A DNA stretch of 64,000 bases from contig DMBU01000092.1 in NCBI GenBank assembly GCA_003446015.1, positions 1 to 64,000 of the forward strand. The letters run 5' to 3'. Position numbers and translations under genes: made by a program. Positions 8,545 through 17,546 of the stretch are shown here, in pieces. How positions within the stretch are numbered: the stretch's first letter is position 1; each line of letters begins with the position of its first letter. The notes under the pieces are model-generated. The model did not search any database. It was not told where the DNA came from and saw only the letters and a program-made list of their open reading frames with translations. Source of the DNA: Bacteroidales bacterium (GTDB lineage: Bacteria > Bacteroidota > Bacteroidia > Bacteroidales > UBA12077).

Positions 8545-9240
8545 ATGGTAGATAATTGTAGCGTTCCATGCTGTGTTGAATGTGAACACCGCTGGGAAAA
8601 TTTCAATAACTTGCAAGACGAAGACTTAAAAAAATTATGTGAACACAGGCATGTTGCAGAATTTCAGCCTGGAGAAATCATTTTTAAACAAGGTTCGCCA
8701 ATTTCCAGTGCTGTATTCTTAACCAAAGGAATGGCTAAGATGTATATCGAAGGTTTTGATAATAAGCGAATGATGATCGGCATAGCAAAGCAAAGTCGGT
8801 TAATTGCAGGGCCCGGAACATTTGTGGATAATCGCCATCATTATACGGTTTCTGCCTTAACCGATGTAACTGCGTGTTTTATAAAAATGGATATTCTTAA
8901 AGAATTTGTTTATACCAATGGAAAGTTTGCCGAAGGTTGGTTGAAGGATATAAGCATGAAATCCTTACAAACCTTCTATCGATTCTTAAGTCATACTCAA
9001 AAAAAGATGCATGGACGATTAGCTGAAACGCTTTTGTACCTGGCCAACGAGGTTCATGAGTCTGATGAGTTTGTGATGCTTCTTTCAAGACAGGAGATTG
9101 GAGAACTTTCAGGAATGGCAAAAGAAAGTGTGGTTCGTATACTTAAAGACTTTAACGATGATGGTATTATCAAAGATAAGTGCCCTCATATTAAAATATT
9201 AAACAAAGAAAAATTGATGATGATTTCCAATATGGGATAA
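8545..9240 (+). CDS. Crp/Fnr-family transcriptional regulator with N-terminal cysteine cluster
   Basis: This 231-residue regulator has a cyclic-nucleotide-binding-type beta-roll (residues about 35-130: FQPGEIIFKQG, GPGTFVDN), a long dimer helix and a C-terminal winged helix (LSRQEIGELSGMAKESVVRIL, residues about 180-205). The N-terminus carries Cys5, Cys9, Cys10 and Cys13, and Cys111 lies in the beta-roll, close to where E. coli FNR has its distal ligand Cys122. An O2- or NO-labile Fe-S cluster is therefore possible. It is followed after 22 bp by the cytochrome c synthase gene and preceded by a perfect FNR-type box. I infer control of the surrounding cytochrome genes. Confidence 0.85.
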   Translation: MVDNCSVPCCVECEHRWENFNNLQDEDLKKLCEHRHVAEFQPGEIIFKQGSPISSAVFLTKGMAKMYIEGFDNKRMMIGIAKQSRLIAGPGTFVDNRHHYTVSALTDVTACFIKMDILKEFVYTNGKFAEGWLKDISMKSLQTFYRFLSHTQKKMHGRLAETLLYLANEVHESDEFVMLLSRQEIGELSGMAKESVVRILKDFNDDGIIKDKCPHIKILNKEKLMMISNMG

Positions 9241-9262
9241 TAATAATTTAATTATATATAAC

Positions 9263-12200
9263 ATGAAGAAAATTTTTGCTTTTCTGTATGCTCCCTGGTT
9301 TATGGGAGTTTTGTTTATTGTATTTGCTATGTCAATGGCATTTGCAACTTTTTATGAAAACGATTTTGGAGCATTGGCAGCTAAAACCTTAGTTTATAAT
9401 ACGAAGTGGTTTGAGCTAATTATGTTTTTAATGATTGTTAATTTAATAGGTCAGATTTTTAAATTCAAGTTATACAAAAGAAAAAAAATAACCATTATGT
9501 TATTTCATCTTGCTTTTATTTTAATAATTATTGGAGCTGGTATTACCAGGTATTTTGGATTTGAAGGTAACGTTCATATTCGGGAAGGTAAAACTCAAAG
9601 TATATGTACTTCCGTTGACAAATATTTGAAATTTGATATTTTCGATTTGGAGGGAAATATTCTTTTTTCTGATTCAAAGAAATTAGCAATAACACCAGTA
9701 AAAAGTGAAAAATATAAAAAGAGAGTTGAAATTGAAAATGAAAGTTACTTGCTAAAATTTACAGATTTTATACCCAATGCATCTGAACAAATTTTTAATA
9801 TTGAAAATGGTGAGCCAATCGTTGATATCTCCATTTCCACTGGAATGAACAGCCGACAAAATATCATTTTAAAGAAAGGTGAAGTAAAAAATGTTGGAGG
9901 GATGTTGTTTGGGTTTGTAGAAAATGAAGAAGTAGATGTAAGGATTATATATCAAGAGGATTCATTTAAAATACAATCTCCATACTCGCTTAGCGAAATT
10001 AACATGATGACTCAGGCATCAAAAAATTATAATGAAAACGAGACTGTTCCATTAGAAAAAATGAAAATTTATAAAGTAAAGGGACTCTCTTTTGTTCCTG
10101 AAATAATTTCTTCGAGTGGAATTATAAAAGCAGTTAATGTCAACTACAATACACAACGAACAAATAAAAGTGTTATGGTTTTTGAGTTGGGCTATAACAA
10201 TAAAATTAGCGAGCTTTATTTGTGGAGTGGCCAGGGATATGATAATAAAGCAGAGTTTGTATACGGGGAAAAGAAATTTGAAGTTAGTTATAATTCTTTA
10301 AACATTGAATTGCCCTTTAGTTTAAAACTTGAAGATTTTATCCTCGATAGATATCCCGGATCAAGCAGTCCTTCTTCATATAAAAGTAATGTTATATTGA
10401 TCGATGAACAAAATGGTATAAATATGCCTTATTCTATTTATATGAATCATATATTAAAATATAAAGGATGGAGATTTTACCAGTCATCTTATGACAGAGA
10501 TGAGCTGGGTACTATATTATCTGTAAACAGAGATTTTGCAGGAATGATAACGACTTATGCAGGTTATTTTACTTTGTTTTTATTTATTTTACTTTCACTT
10601 TTAAATAAAAATTCCAGTTTTAGAACCATTACTAAAAATGCATTTATACCGAACTCGGCAAAGACGATTGTTTTAGTAATCTTCTTATCCCTTTCATCCT
10701 TGCTTGTAAATGCACAGAATCTGAATAATAATGTGCAAAATCAAAAATTTGTAGTTGAGAAATCAGTTGCAAATGAGTTTGGGAAAGTATTAGTTCAAAA
10801 TCAGAATGGAAGGACAGAACCTCTGTATGCATTAAGTAATGATATTTTAAGAAAAATTGCCCGCGAAACAAAAATTGATGGATACTCACCAATGCAGGTT
10901 TTTCTGGGAATTTATTTCGATTTTCAGAATTGGCAAAATGTACCATTAATAAAGGTGTCAAATGTAGAAGCTAAAAAGCTCATTGGTATTCGGGGAGATT
11001 ATGCAGCATTTACTGATATTTTTGATATGCGATCAAATTACTACAAAATACAACGATATGTTAATGACGCTTATGCTAAACCAGATCGGGCAAGAGACAA
11101 ATTTGACAAAGAAATTATTAAAATTGATGAAAGAGTAAATATTTGTTATATGATTTATACAGGAGAATTCATGAAAATATTTCCTGTTAAAGATCAGTCG
11201 TTTAAGTGGCGTGCTCCAAAAGAAGCATATAAATTTAGTACAAATACAAACGACTCGTTGTATTTAAGAAACATAATGAATTTATTTGCTCAAAGTGTTT
11301 TGGATGGTCAGTCTTCGGGTAATTATTCGCAGTCAGAAGAATATATAAATTCAATACTTAATTATCAACGGAATTTTGCTCAATATGAATTACCAAGTGC
11401 TCAGAAAGTAGATGCGGAGGTCTTTTACTACAAATCAAAAATTTACGAAAAGTTGTTCCCGTTTTATGCAACAATTGGGATCTTATTACTTATTATCTTA
11501 TTATATGGTATCATAGCACAAAATGAAAAGTTTGGGCTAATAAAAAAGACATTCACAGGTCTCCTGATTCTTGGATTTTTATTTCACACAATTGGCTTGG
11601 GTATTCGTTGGTATGTGTCAGGCCATGCACCCATGAGTAATGGTTACGAGTCTATGATTTTTATTTCATGGGTTACCATATTAGCGGGTTTTATTTTTAG
11701 TAAACGATCGGCATTTGTTTTAGCAGCAACTTCTGTTCTTGGAGGATTTACATTAATGGTGGCACATCTTAGTTTTATGGACCCACAGATTACAAATCTG
11801 GTTCCTGTGCTTCAATCCTATTGGTTAACACTTCATGTTTCTGTTATAACAGGTAGCTATGGTTTCCTTGGTTTAGGTGCAATTATTGGTTTGATTGTTC
11901 TTATTCTATACTCACTTTCTTCACCTAAAAATAAAGCAAACATTATTTCAACCATTGAAGAGCTAACTGTAATTAATTATAAATCTTTAACTATAGGTTT
12001 ATATTTATTAACCATAGGAACATTTCTAGGAGCAATATGGGCTAATGAATCCTGGGGAAGATACTGGGGTTGGGATCCAAAAGAAACATGGTCGCTCATA
12101 ACGGTTATTGTTTATAGCTTTGTAATTCACTCACGTATGATAAAAGGATTAAAAGGATTATTCTCATTTAATTTAATGGCATTGTTTGGATTCTCATCAG

Positions 12201-12364
12201 TATTAATGACTTATTTTGGAGTGAATTATTACCTTTCAGGATTGCATTCATATGCAGGTGGAGATCCGGTTCCAATTCCGAAATTTGTATATGTAAGTAT
12301 TGTATTATTGTTGTCGCTTTCAATTTTAGCATATCGAAAATACAATAAATTAGGGTATAAATAA
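9263..12364 (+). CDS. Fused ResB-CcsA cytochrome c synthase (System II)
   Basis: This 1033-residue membrane protein attaches heme to CXXCH cysteines outside the inner membrane. The N-terminal half is ResB/Ccs1-like: membrane helices near residues 10-30, 48-65 and 75-95, then a large periplasmic domain and a helix near 425-450. The C-terminal half is CcsA-like, with multiple helices, an external His region (IRWYVSGHAPMSNGYES, about residue 778) and the tryptophan-rich heme-handling motif ESWGRYWGWDPKETWS (about 929-944). Both halves are on one chain, a form known in some Bacteroidota and Epsilonproteobacteria. It sits with more than 35 heme sites' worth of cytochrome genes and is probably co-transcribed with the Crp/Fnr gene. 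Confidence 0.92.
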   Translation: MKKIFAFLYAPWFMGVLFIVFAMSMAFATFYENDFGALAAKTLVYNTKWFELIMFLMIVNLIGQIFKFKLYKRKKITIMLFHLAFILIIIGAGITRYFGFEGNVHIREGKTQSICTSVDKYLKFDIFDLEGNILFSDSKKLAITPVKSEKYKKRVEIENESYLLKFTDFIPNASEQIFNIENGEPIVDISISTGMNSRQNIILKKGEVKNVGGMLFGFVENEEVDVRIIYQEDSFKIQSPYSLSEINMMTQASKNYNENETVPLEKMKIYKVKGLSFVPEIISSSGIIKAVNVNYNTQRTNKSVMVFELGYNNKISELYLWSGQGYDNKAEFVYGEKKFEVSYNSLNIELPFSLKLEDFILDRYPGSSSPSSYKSNVILIDEQNGINMPYSIYMNHILKYKGWRFYQSSYDRDELGTILSVNRDFAGMITTYAGYFTLFLFILLSLLNKNSSFRTITKNAFIPNSAKTIVLVIFLSLSSLLVNAQNLNNNVQNQKFVVEKSVANEFGKVLVQNQNGRTEPLYALSNDILRKIARETKIDGYSPMQVFLGIYFDFQNWQNVPLIKVSNVEAKKLIGIRGDYAAFTDIFDMRSNYYKIQRYVNDAYAKPDRARDKFDKEIIKIDERVNICYMIYTGEFMKIFPVKDQSFKWRAPKEAYKFSTNTNDSLYLRNIMNLFAQSVLDGQSSGNYSQSEEYINSILNYQRNFAQYELPSAQKVDAEVFYYKSKIYEKLFPFYATIGILLLIILLYGIIAQNEKFGLIKKTFTGLLILGFLFHTIGLGIRWYVSGHAPMSNGYESMIFISWVTILAGFIFSKRSAFVLAATSVLGGFTLMVAHLSFMDPQITNLVPVLQSYWLTLHVSVITGSYGFLGLGAIIGLIVLILYSLSSPKNKANIISTIEELTVINYKSLTIGLYLLTIGTFLGAIWANESWGRYWGWDPKETWSLITVIVYSFVIHSRMIKGLKGLFSFNLMALFGFSSVLMTYFGVNYYLSGLHSYAGGDPVPIPKFVYVSIVLLLSLSILAYRKYNKLGYK

Positions 12365-12373
12365 AAAGCTTTT

Positions 12374-12405
12374 ACGCCACTTCATTATGAAGTGGCGTTG
12401 TTTTT
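12374..12405 (+). terminator. Terminator of the Crp/Fnr - cytochrome c synthase unit
   Basis: ACGCCACTTC and GAAGTGGCGT form a perfect 10-bp stem around a 5-base loop, followed by TGTTTTT. Confidence 0.9.
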
Positions 12406-12471
12406 GAAATTGTAAGCTTGTAATTTTATATTTATTACGTGGATGATACACCCTTAATCTCAACCTAAATC

Positions 12472-13605
12472 ATGAAGAGCTTATCCAAGTTGCTATTTAA
12501 AATTATCCTTGGTCTGTTTATATTGCTAACAATTCCAAATTATTATTCCGTAATTTATAAGTTTAACAAGGGTCATAAATTTGAAGGAGAGCAATTTTAT
12601 AATCCCTATGCTAATATTAATGGCACATGGATTAAGGCTAATTTGCACGCTCATGCTCGTGCATACGCTGGTGCATCAAAAGGTGAAAATACCGCCAAGG
12701 AAATGCTTCATAAATATGATTCCTTAAAATATTACCTAGCCTGTATTTCTAATTACAATTTTGTTCAGGATAGTATACCTGGTCATAACTATTTACCTGT
12801 TTATGAACATGGTTTTAATTGGTTATGGGTACATCAGAATGTGATAAATGAAACACAAGCCAGGCCTTTTGACTTTCCATTTCTTCAACTTCGAAGCAAT
12901 AAACAATTTATGATTAATCGATTAAAATCAAAGGATAATTTAATTTCTTTAAATCATCCAAATCATAAAAGAGCATATAAAAATTCAGATTTGAAATATT
13001 TAAACAATTATGATTTAATTGAGGGTATTAGCGAGTTTGCAAAATCGATTAAGCAATGGGATAGTGTCTTAAGTCATGGTCATGCTGTATGGATTGTTGG
13101 AAATGATGACTCTCATGATTTATCGGATTATCATGTTGGCATTTGCTGGAACATGATCCATGTTGATACAATTAATAATGAATCAATTTTACAAAGTTTG
13201 CAAAAAGGAGCTTCCTATGCAACAAAAGGTTGGCTGGGACAAGAGATGAATAGGGTGAAAGCCGTAAAAGTTGAAGATGGATTTTTTAAACTGAAATTGA
13301 GAAACAAAGCAGATTCAATAACTTTAATAAGTGACAATGGGGTTATTGTAGCAATGGCATCTAAGGTTGATACACTATCGTATAAAATAAAAACTGAGAA
13401 CACATATTTAAGAACGGAAATATTTGAGACAGAACCATGGAATGGTTATACTAAAATGTATTTAAATCCGGTAATTAGGACAAATAGCGAAAAGTTAATA
13501 CAGCATAATAATACAAACGAAATCAGTTATTTTTTATCAGGGCTATACTGGTCAGTTTTGTTTTTACTGCATGCTGTTATAATTTTACTTATTTTTAAAT
13601 GGTAA
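12472..13605 (+). CDS. Membrane-anchored PHP-like phosphoesterase domain protein
   Basis: The protein has 377 residues with an N-terminal membrane helix (about 10-27) and a C-terminal one (about 357-375). The central domain carries motifs expected of the PHP metal-dependent phosphoesterase superfamily: NLHAHA near residue 62, LNHPNHK near 163, and GNDDSHD near 215. Many family members hydrolyse phosphate esters, but no substrate can be assigned here. The aconitase gene downstream is 361 bp away and likely separately transcribed. Double membrane anchoring is unusual for the superfamily. It could instead be a non-catalytic relative. Confidence 0.6.
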   Translation: MKSLSKLLFKIILGLFILLTIPNYYSVIYKFNKGHKFEGEQFYNPYANINGTWIKANLHAHARAYAGASKGENTAKEMLHKYDSLKYYLACISNYNFVQDSIPGHNYLPVYEHGFNWLWVHQNVINETQARPFDFPFLQLRSNKQFMINRLKSKDNLISLNHPNHKRAYKNSDLKYLNNYDLIEGISEFAKSIKQWDSVLSHGHAVWIVGNDDSHDLSDYHVGICWNMIHVDTINNESILQSLQKGASYATKGWLGQEMNRVKAVKVEDGFFKLKLRNKADSITLISDNGVIVAMASKVDTLSYKIKTENTYLRTEIFETEPWNGYTKMYLNPVIRTNSEKLIQHNNTNEISYFLSGLYWSVLFLLHAVIILLIFKW

Positions 13606-13966
13606 CTCAGAAACAAAACACACACTCACAAACTTATTTGTTAATATTTAAATTTGAACCTGAATTTTCTATTCACGAAAAGTTAATGCTATTTTAAATA
13701 TCACCGTGTTGAAATAGCTTATCAGGAAATCTTGACTTCAAATAGAATTTTCTTAAAAAACATCCTTAAGTCTTTTTTTGGAGATAAAACATTATTCAAT
13801 CGAATTTTGTTTTACTAGTGTTGAGATATTAAAGAAATAGATTACACATAAATATTTTAATAAAAAATCAAAATAGTGTACTATTATCTTATTTATATGT
13901 ATACATATCTTAAAAAATATGTTAAATTTACCATGACTTTTATCATGTTTTTAAATAAATTGAACT
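13606..13966. other. AT-rich intergenic region before aconitase
   Basis: No gene is visible. Two small inverted repeats lie close to the aconitase start: a 14-bp palindrome ATATGTATACATAT at 13895-13908 and CATGA-N6-TCATG at 13932-13947. Either could be an operator, but neither matches a motif I recognise. No clear -7 element was found. Confidence 0.4.
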
Positions 13967-16225
13967 ATGGCTTTTGACATTAATATTATTAAAAATAATT
14001 ATAAACTTCTTGAAGAGAGAGTTAAAGAAACTAAAAAAATATTAAACAGACCACTAACTGTTTCAGAAAAGATATTGTATGCCCACTCATATAAGTCTGT
14101 TGATAAAGAGTTTGTTAGAGGCAAGGATTATGTTGATTTTATGCCTGATCGGATAGCCATGCAAGATGCAACTGCTCAAATGGCTTTGTTACAGTTTATG
14201 AATTCTGGCAAGAACACAACAGCTGTGCCTACAACTGTTCATTGCGATCATCTAATTCAAGCGTATCAGGGTGGTAAAAGTGATTTGTCAGATGCTTTAA
14301 TTACAAATAAAGAAGTGTATGATTTTTTACAGTCTGTCTCAAATAAGTTTGGGATAGGATTTTGGAAACCTGGAGCTGGTATTATTCATCAGGTTGTATT
14401 AGAAAATTATGCTTTCCCCGGTGGAATGATGATTGGGACTGATTCACACACGGTAAACGCTGGTGGGCTTGGTATGATAGCAATTGGTGTTGGCGGAGCC
14501 GATGCCGTTGATGTTATGGCAGGGATGCCCTGGGAATTAAAAATGCCTAAATTAATTGGTGTAAAATTAACAGGTAAACTAAATGGATGGGCTGCAGCTA
14601 AAGATGTTATTTTAAAGGTTGCCGGATTACTAACGGTTAAAGGAGGTACAGGATTTATTATTGAATATTTTGGGGAGGGTGCCAAAACTATTTCTGCTAC
14701 GGGTAAAGGAACAATTTGTAATATGGGGGCAGAAGTAGGGGCTACAACTTCAACTTTTGGATATGATGAGTCAATGGAAAGATATTTACGCGCAACAGGC
14801 CGTGCCGAGGTGGCAGATCTTGCCAATGGAATTAAAGATCAATTAACTGCTGATCCTGAAGTTTATAACTCTCCTGAAAAATATTTTGATCAGCTTATTG
14901 AAATCAACCTCGATATCTTAGAGCCACATCTTAATGGTCCGTTTACACCGGATTTGGCTACCCCAATTTCTAAAATGGCAGCGCTTGCAAAAGAAAAAGG
15001 CTGGCCAACAAAAATTGAGGTTGGTTTAATTGGTTCGTGTACAAATTCATCTTATGAAGATATTTCGCGTGCTGCTTCAATCGCAAAACAAGCAGTGGAT
15101 AAAAAATTGAAAACAAAATCAAAATTTACGATTACGCCTGGTTCTGAACAGGTTAGATTTACAATTGAGCGTGATGGTTTTATAGATATATTCAACAAAA
15201 TAGGTGCAAGTGTATTCGCTAATGCTTGTGGTCCTTGTATTGGCCAATGGAAACGCGAAGGTTCAGAAAAAGAAGAAAAAAATACAATTGTGCACTCATT
15301 TAACCGTAATTTCTCAAAAAGAGCCGATGGTAATCCTAATACACATGCTTTTGTTGCTTCACCTGAGTTGGTTACGGCACTTGCAATTGCTGGAAATTTG
15401 ACTTTTAATCCAATTACTGATAAACTGATCAATGAAGAGGGCATAGAGGTAGTGCTTGAAGTTCCAACAGGTGAAGAATTGCCTCAAAAAGGTTTTGACG
15501 TTAAAGATGCAGGATATCAGGCACCTGCTTCAGATCCTTCATCTGTACATATTGTTGTCGATCCAGATTCAAAAAGATTACAACTACTTGATGCATTTCC
15601 TGCCTGGGATCATAAAAATATTGAAGGAGCAAGATTACTTATAAAAGCGGAAGGTAAATGTACTACAGACCATATTTCAATGGCCGGTCCATGGTTACGT
15701 TTCAGAGGTCATTTAGACAATATTTCCAATAACATGTTAATTGGTGCTATTAATTCATTTAATGGAAAAACAAATTCAGTTAAAAATTTACTTGATGGCA
15801 AATATGATGAAGTACCTAAAGTACAAAGAGCCTATAAAGAGGCTAATATTCCTACAATTGTTGTTGGAGATCACAATTATGGAGAGGGCTCATCGCGCGA
15901 ACATGCAGCTATGGAACCACGACATTTGGGAGTTAGAGCAATTATTGTAAAATCATTTGCCAGGATTCATGAAACGAATTTAAAGAAACAGGGTATGTTG
16001 GCACTTACTTTTGTAGATGAATCAGATTACAGTAAAATACTTGAAGACGATACATTTAATTTTATTGATTTAAAGGATTTTACTAAAGAAAAGCCTTTAG
16101 TGCTTGAACTTATTCACCAAAATGGTACGAAAGAAACAATAAAATTGAATCACACCTATAATGAACAACAAATTGACTGGTTCAAGGCAGGTTCTGCATT
16201 AAATTTAATCAAACAAAAAAATTAA
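13967..16225 (+). CDS. acnA: Aconitate hydratase
   Basis: This enzyme isomerises citrate to isocitrate in the TCA cycle, using a [4Fe-4S] cluster. At 752 residues it has the length of the mitochondrial/AcnA-type enzymes. Cluster cysteines are visible in GSCTNSS (about residue 357) and NACGPCIGQW (about 420-428). Substrate-binding segments include GTDSHT (about 157), RADGNPNTHAF and GEGSSREHAA (about 640-650). Isocitrate dehydrogenase follows after 23 bp and citrate synthase after that, so the three genes convert oxaloacetate plus acetyl-CoA to 2-oxoglutarate as one unit. Confidence 0.97.
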   Translation: MAFDINIIKNNYKLLEERVKETKKILNRPLTVSEKILYAHSYKSVDKEFVRGKDYVDFMPDRIAMQDATAQMALLQFMNSGKNTTAVPTTVHCDHLIQAYQGGKSDLSDALITNKEVYDFLQSVSNKFGIGFWKPGAGIIHQVVLENYAFPGGMMIGTDSHTVNAGGLGMIAIGVGGADAVDVMAGMPWELKMPKLIGVKLTGKLNGWAAAKDVILKVAGLLTVKGGTGFIIEYFGEGAKTISATGKGTICNMGAEVGATTSTFGYDESMERYLRATGRAEVADLANGIKDQLTADPEVYNSPEKYFDQLIEINLDILEPHLNGPFTPDLATPISKMAALAKEKGWPTKIEVGLIGSCTNSSYEDISRAASIAKQAVDKKLKTKSKFTITPGSEQVRFTIERDGFIDIFNKIGASVFANACGPCIGQWKREGSEKEEKNTIVHSFNRNFSKRADGNPNTHAFVASPELVTALAIAGNLTFNPITDKLINEEGIEVVLEVPTGEELPQKGFDVKDAGYQAPASDPSSVHIVVDPDSKRLQLLDAFPAWDHKNIEGARLLIKAEGKCTTDHISMAGPWLRFRGHLDNISNNMLIGAINSFNGKTNSVKNLLDGKYDEVPKVQRAYKEANIPTIVVGDHNYGEGSSREHAAMEPRHLGVRAIIVKSFARIHETNLKKQGMLALTFVDESDYSKILEDDTFNFIDLKDFTKEKPLVLELIHQNGTKETIKLNHTYNEQQIDWFKAGSALNLIKQKN

Positions 16226-16248
16226 TATATATATAGCCTTATATTAAA

Positions 16249-17475
16249 ATGGAAAAAATCAAAGTAAAAAATCCTGTAGTTGAAATGGATGGTGATGAAA
16301 TGACCCGAGTAATTTGGTCATTTATAAAAGAGAAACTTATTATTCCATACCTTGATCTTGAGATTAAGTATTTTGATCTGAGTATGGAGAATCGTGATAA
16401 GACAGATGATCAGGTTACGGTTGATGCAGCCCATGCAATTCAAAAATATGGAGTAGGTGTAAAATGTGCAACGATAACACCCGATGAATTAAGGCTTGAA
16501 GAATTTGGATTGAAATCAATGTGGAAATCTCCAAATGGAACTATTCGTAATATTCTGGGAGGAACAGTTTTTCGTGAACCTATCATGATTAATAATATTC
16601 CCCGTTTGGTTCCTGGCTGGAAAAAACCAATTTGCATTGGACGTCATGCTTTTGGAGACCAATATCGTGCAACGGATTTTTTGACCAGGGGTAAAGGTAA
16701 ACTTACCATAACGTTCACCCCGGAGGATGGAGGTAAACCTCAGTCTTACGATGTTTATGATTATCAGGGAGACGGAGTTGCTTTGGCTATGTATAATACA
16801 GACGAGTCAATCATAGGATTTGCTCGTGCATGTATGAATCAGGCTTTAGTGAAAGGATGGCCGCTTTATTTATCTACAAAAAATACGATTCTAAAAAAAT
16901 ACGATGGTCGGTTTAAGGATATTTTTCAAGAAGTCTTTGAAAGAGAGTTTCAGGCAAAATTCAAAAAATCAGGAATCACTTATGAGCATCGATTAATTGA
17001 TGACATGGTTGCTGCAGCAATGAAATGGGAAGGAGGTTTTGTGTGGGCTTGTAAAAACTATGATGGTGACGTTCAGTCTGATACCATTGCTCAAGGATTT
17101 GGATCTTTAGGTTTAATGACATCAACATTAATTACACCAGACGGAAAAACGATGGAAGCAGAAGCTGCGCATGGAACTGTTACGAGACATTATCGTCAAC
17201 ATCAAAAAGGACTGTCTACTTCAACAAACCCAATAGCTTCTATTTTTGCATGGACGCGTGGATTGGCATTCAGAGGTAAACTAGATGAAAATCAGGCACT
17301 AATTAAATTTGCAAATACACTTGAAGATGTTTGTATTAAAACAGTAGAAAGTGGTAAGATGACAAAGGATCTTGCATTGATTGTTTATGGTTCTGATTTA
17401 AATCATTCACATTATTTGGCAACACAAGATTTTCTTAATGCTTTAGATGAAAATCTTAAGAGCTATTATAGCTAA
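16249..17475 (+). CDS. icd: NADP-dependent isocitrate dehydrogenase
   Basis: The enzyme oxidatively decarboxylates isocitrate to 2-oxoglutarate, producing NADPH. The 408-residue sequence is of the eukaryotic cytosolic/mitochondrial subfamily: NPVVEMDGDEMTRVIW at the N-terminus, KSPNGTIRNILGGTVFREPI with the substrate-binding Ser/Asn/Arg residues near 95-110, and EAAHGTVTRHYRQHQKG near 306-322. The latter fits NADP rather than NAD. It lies between aconitase and citrate synthase and supplies 2-oxoglutarate for glutamate synthesis as well as reductant. Confidence 0.96.
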   Translation: MEKIKVKNPVVEMDGDEMTRVIWSFIKEKLIIPYLDLEIKYFDLSMENRDKTDDQVTVDAAHAIQKYGVGVKCATITPDELRLEEFGLKSMWKSPNGTIRNILGGTVFREPIMINNIPRLVPGWKKPICIGRHAFGDQYRATDFLTRGKGKLTITFTPEDGGKPQSYDVYDYQGDGVALAMYNTDESIIGFARACMNQALVKGWPLYLSTKNTILKKYDGRFKDIFQEVFEREFQAKFKKSGITYEHRLIDDMVAAAMKWEGGFVWACKNYDGDVQSDTIAQGFGSLGLMTSTLITPDGKTMEAEAAHGTVTRHYRQHQKGLSTSTNPIASIFAWTRGLAFRGKLDENQALIKFANTLEDVCIKTVESGKMTKDLALIVYGSDLNHSHYLATQDFLNALDENLKSYYS

Positions 17476-17546
17476 AAGAATTAGAAAGTTTTAAGCGTAA
17501 TTTATAGAAATAGAAAATATTACACATAAAAAATATTTAACTAGAA

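Noticed and set aside
13895..13908. 14-bp palindrome before aconitase as an operator
   Set aside because: Self-complementary AT-rich sequence that matches no regulator motif I know; recorded only as part of the intergenic region.
14407..14826. 139-codon minus-strand frame inside aconitase
   Set aside because: Lies wholly within a clear conserved gene on the other strand and has no recognisable protein features.
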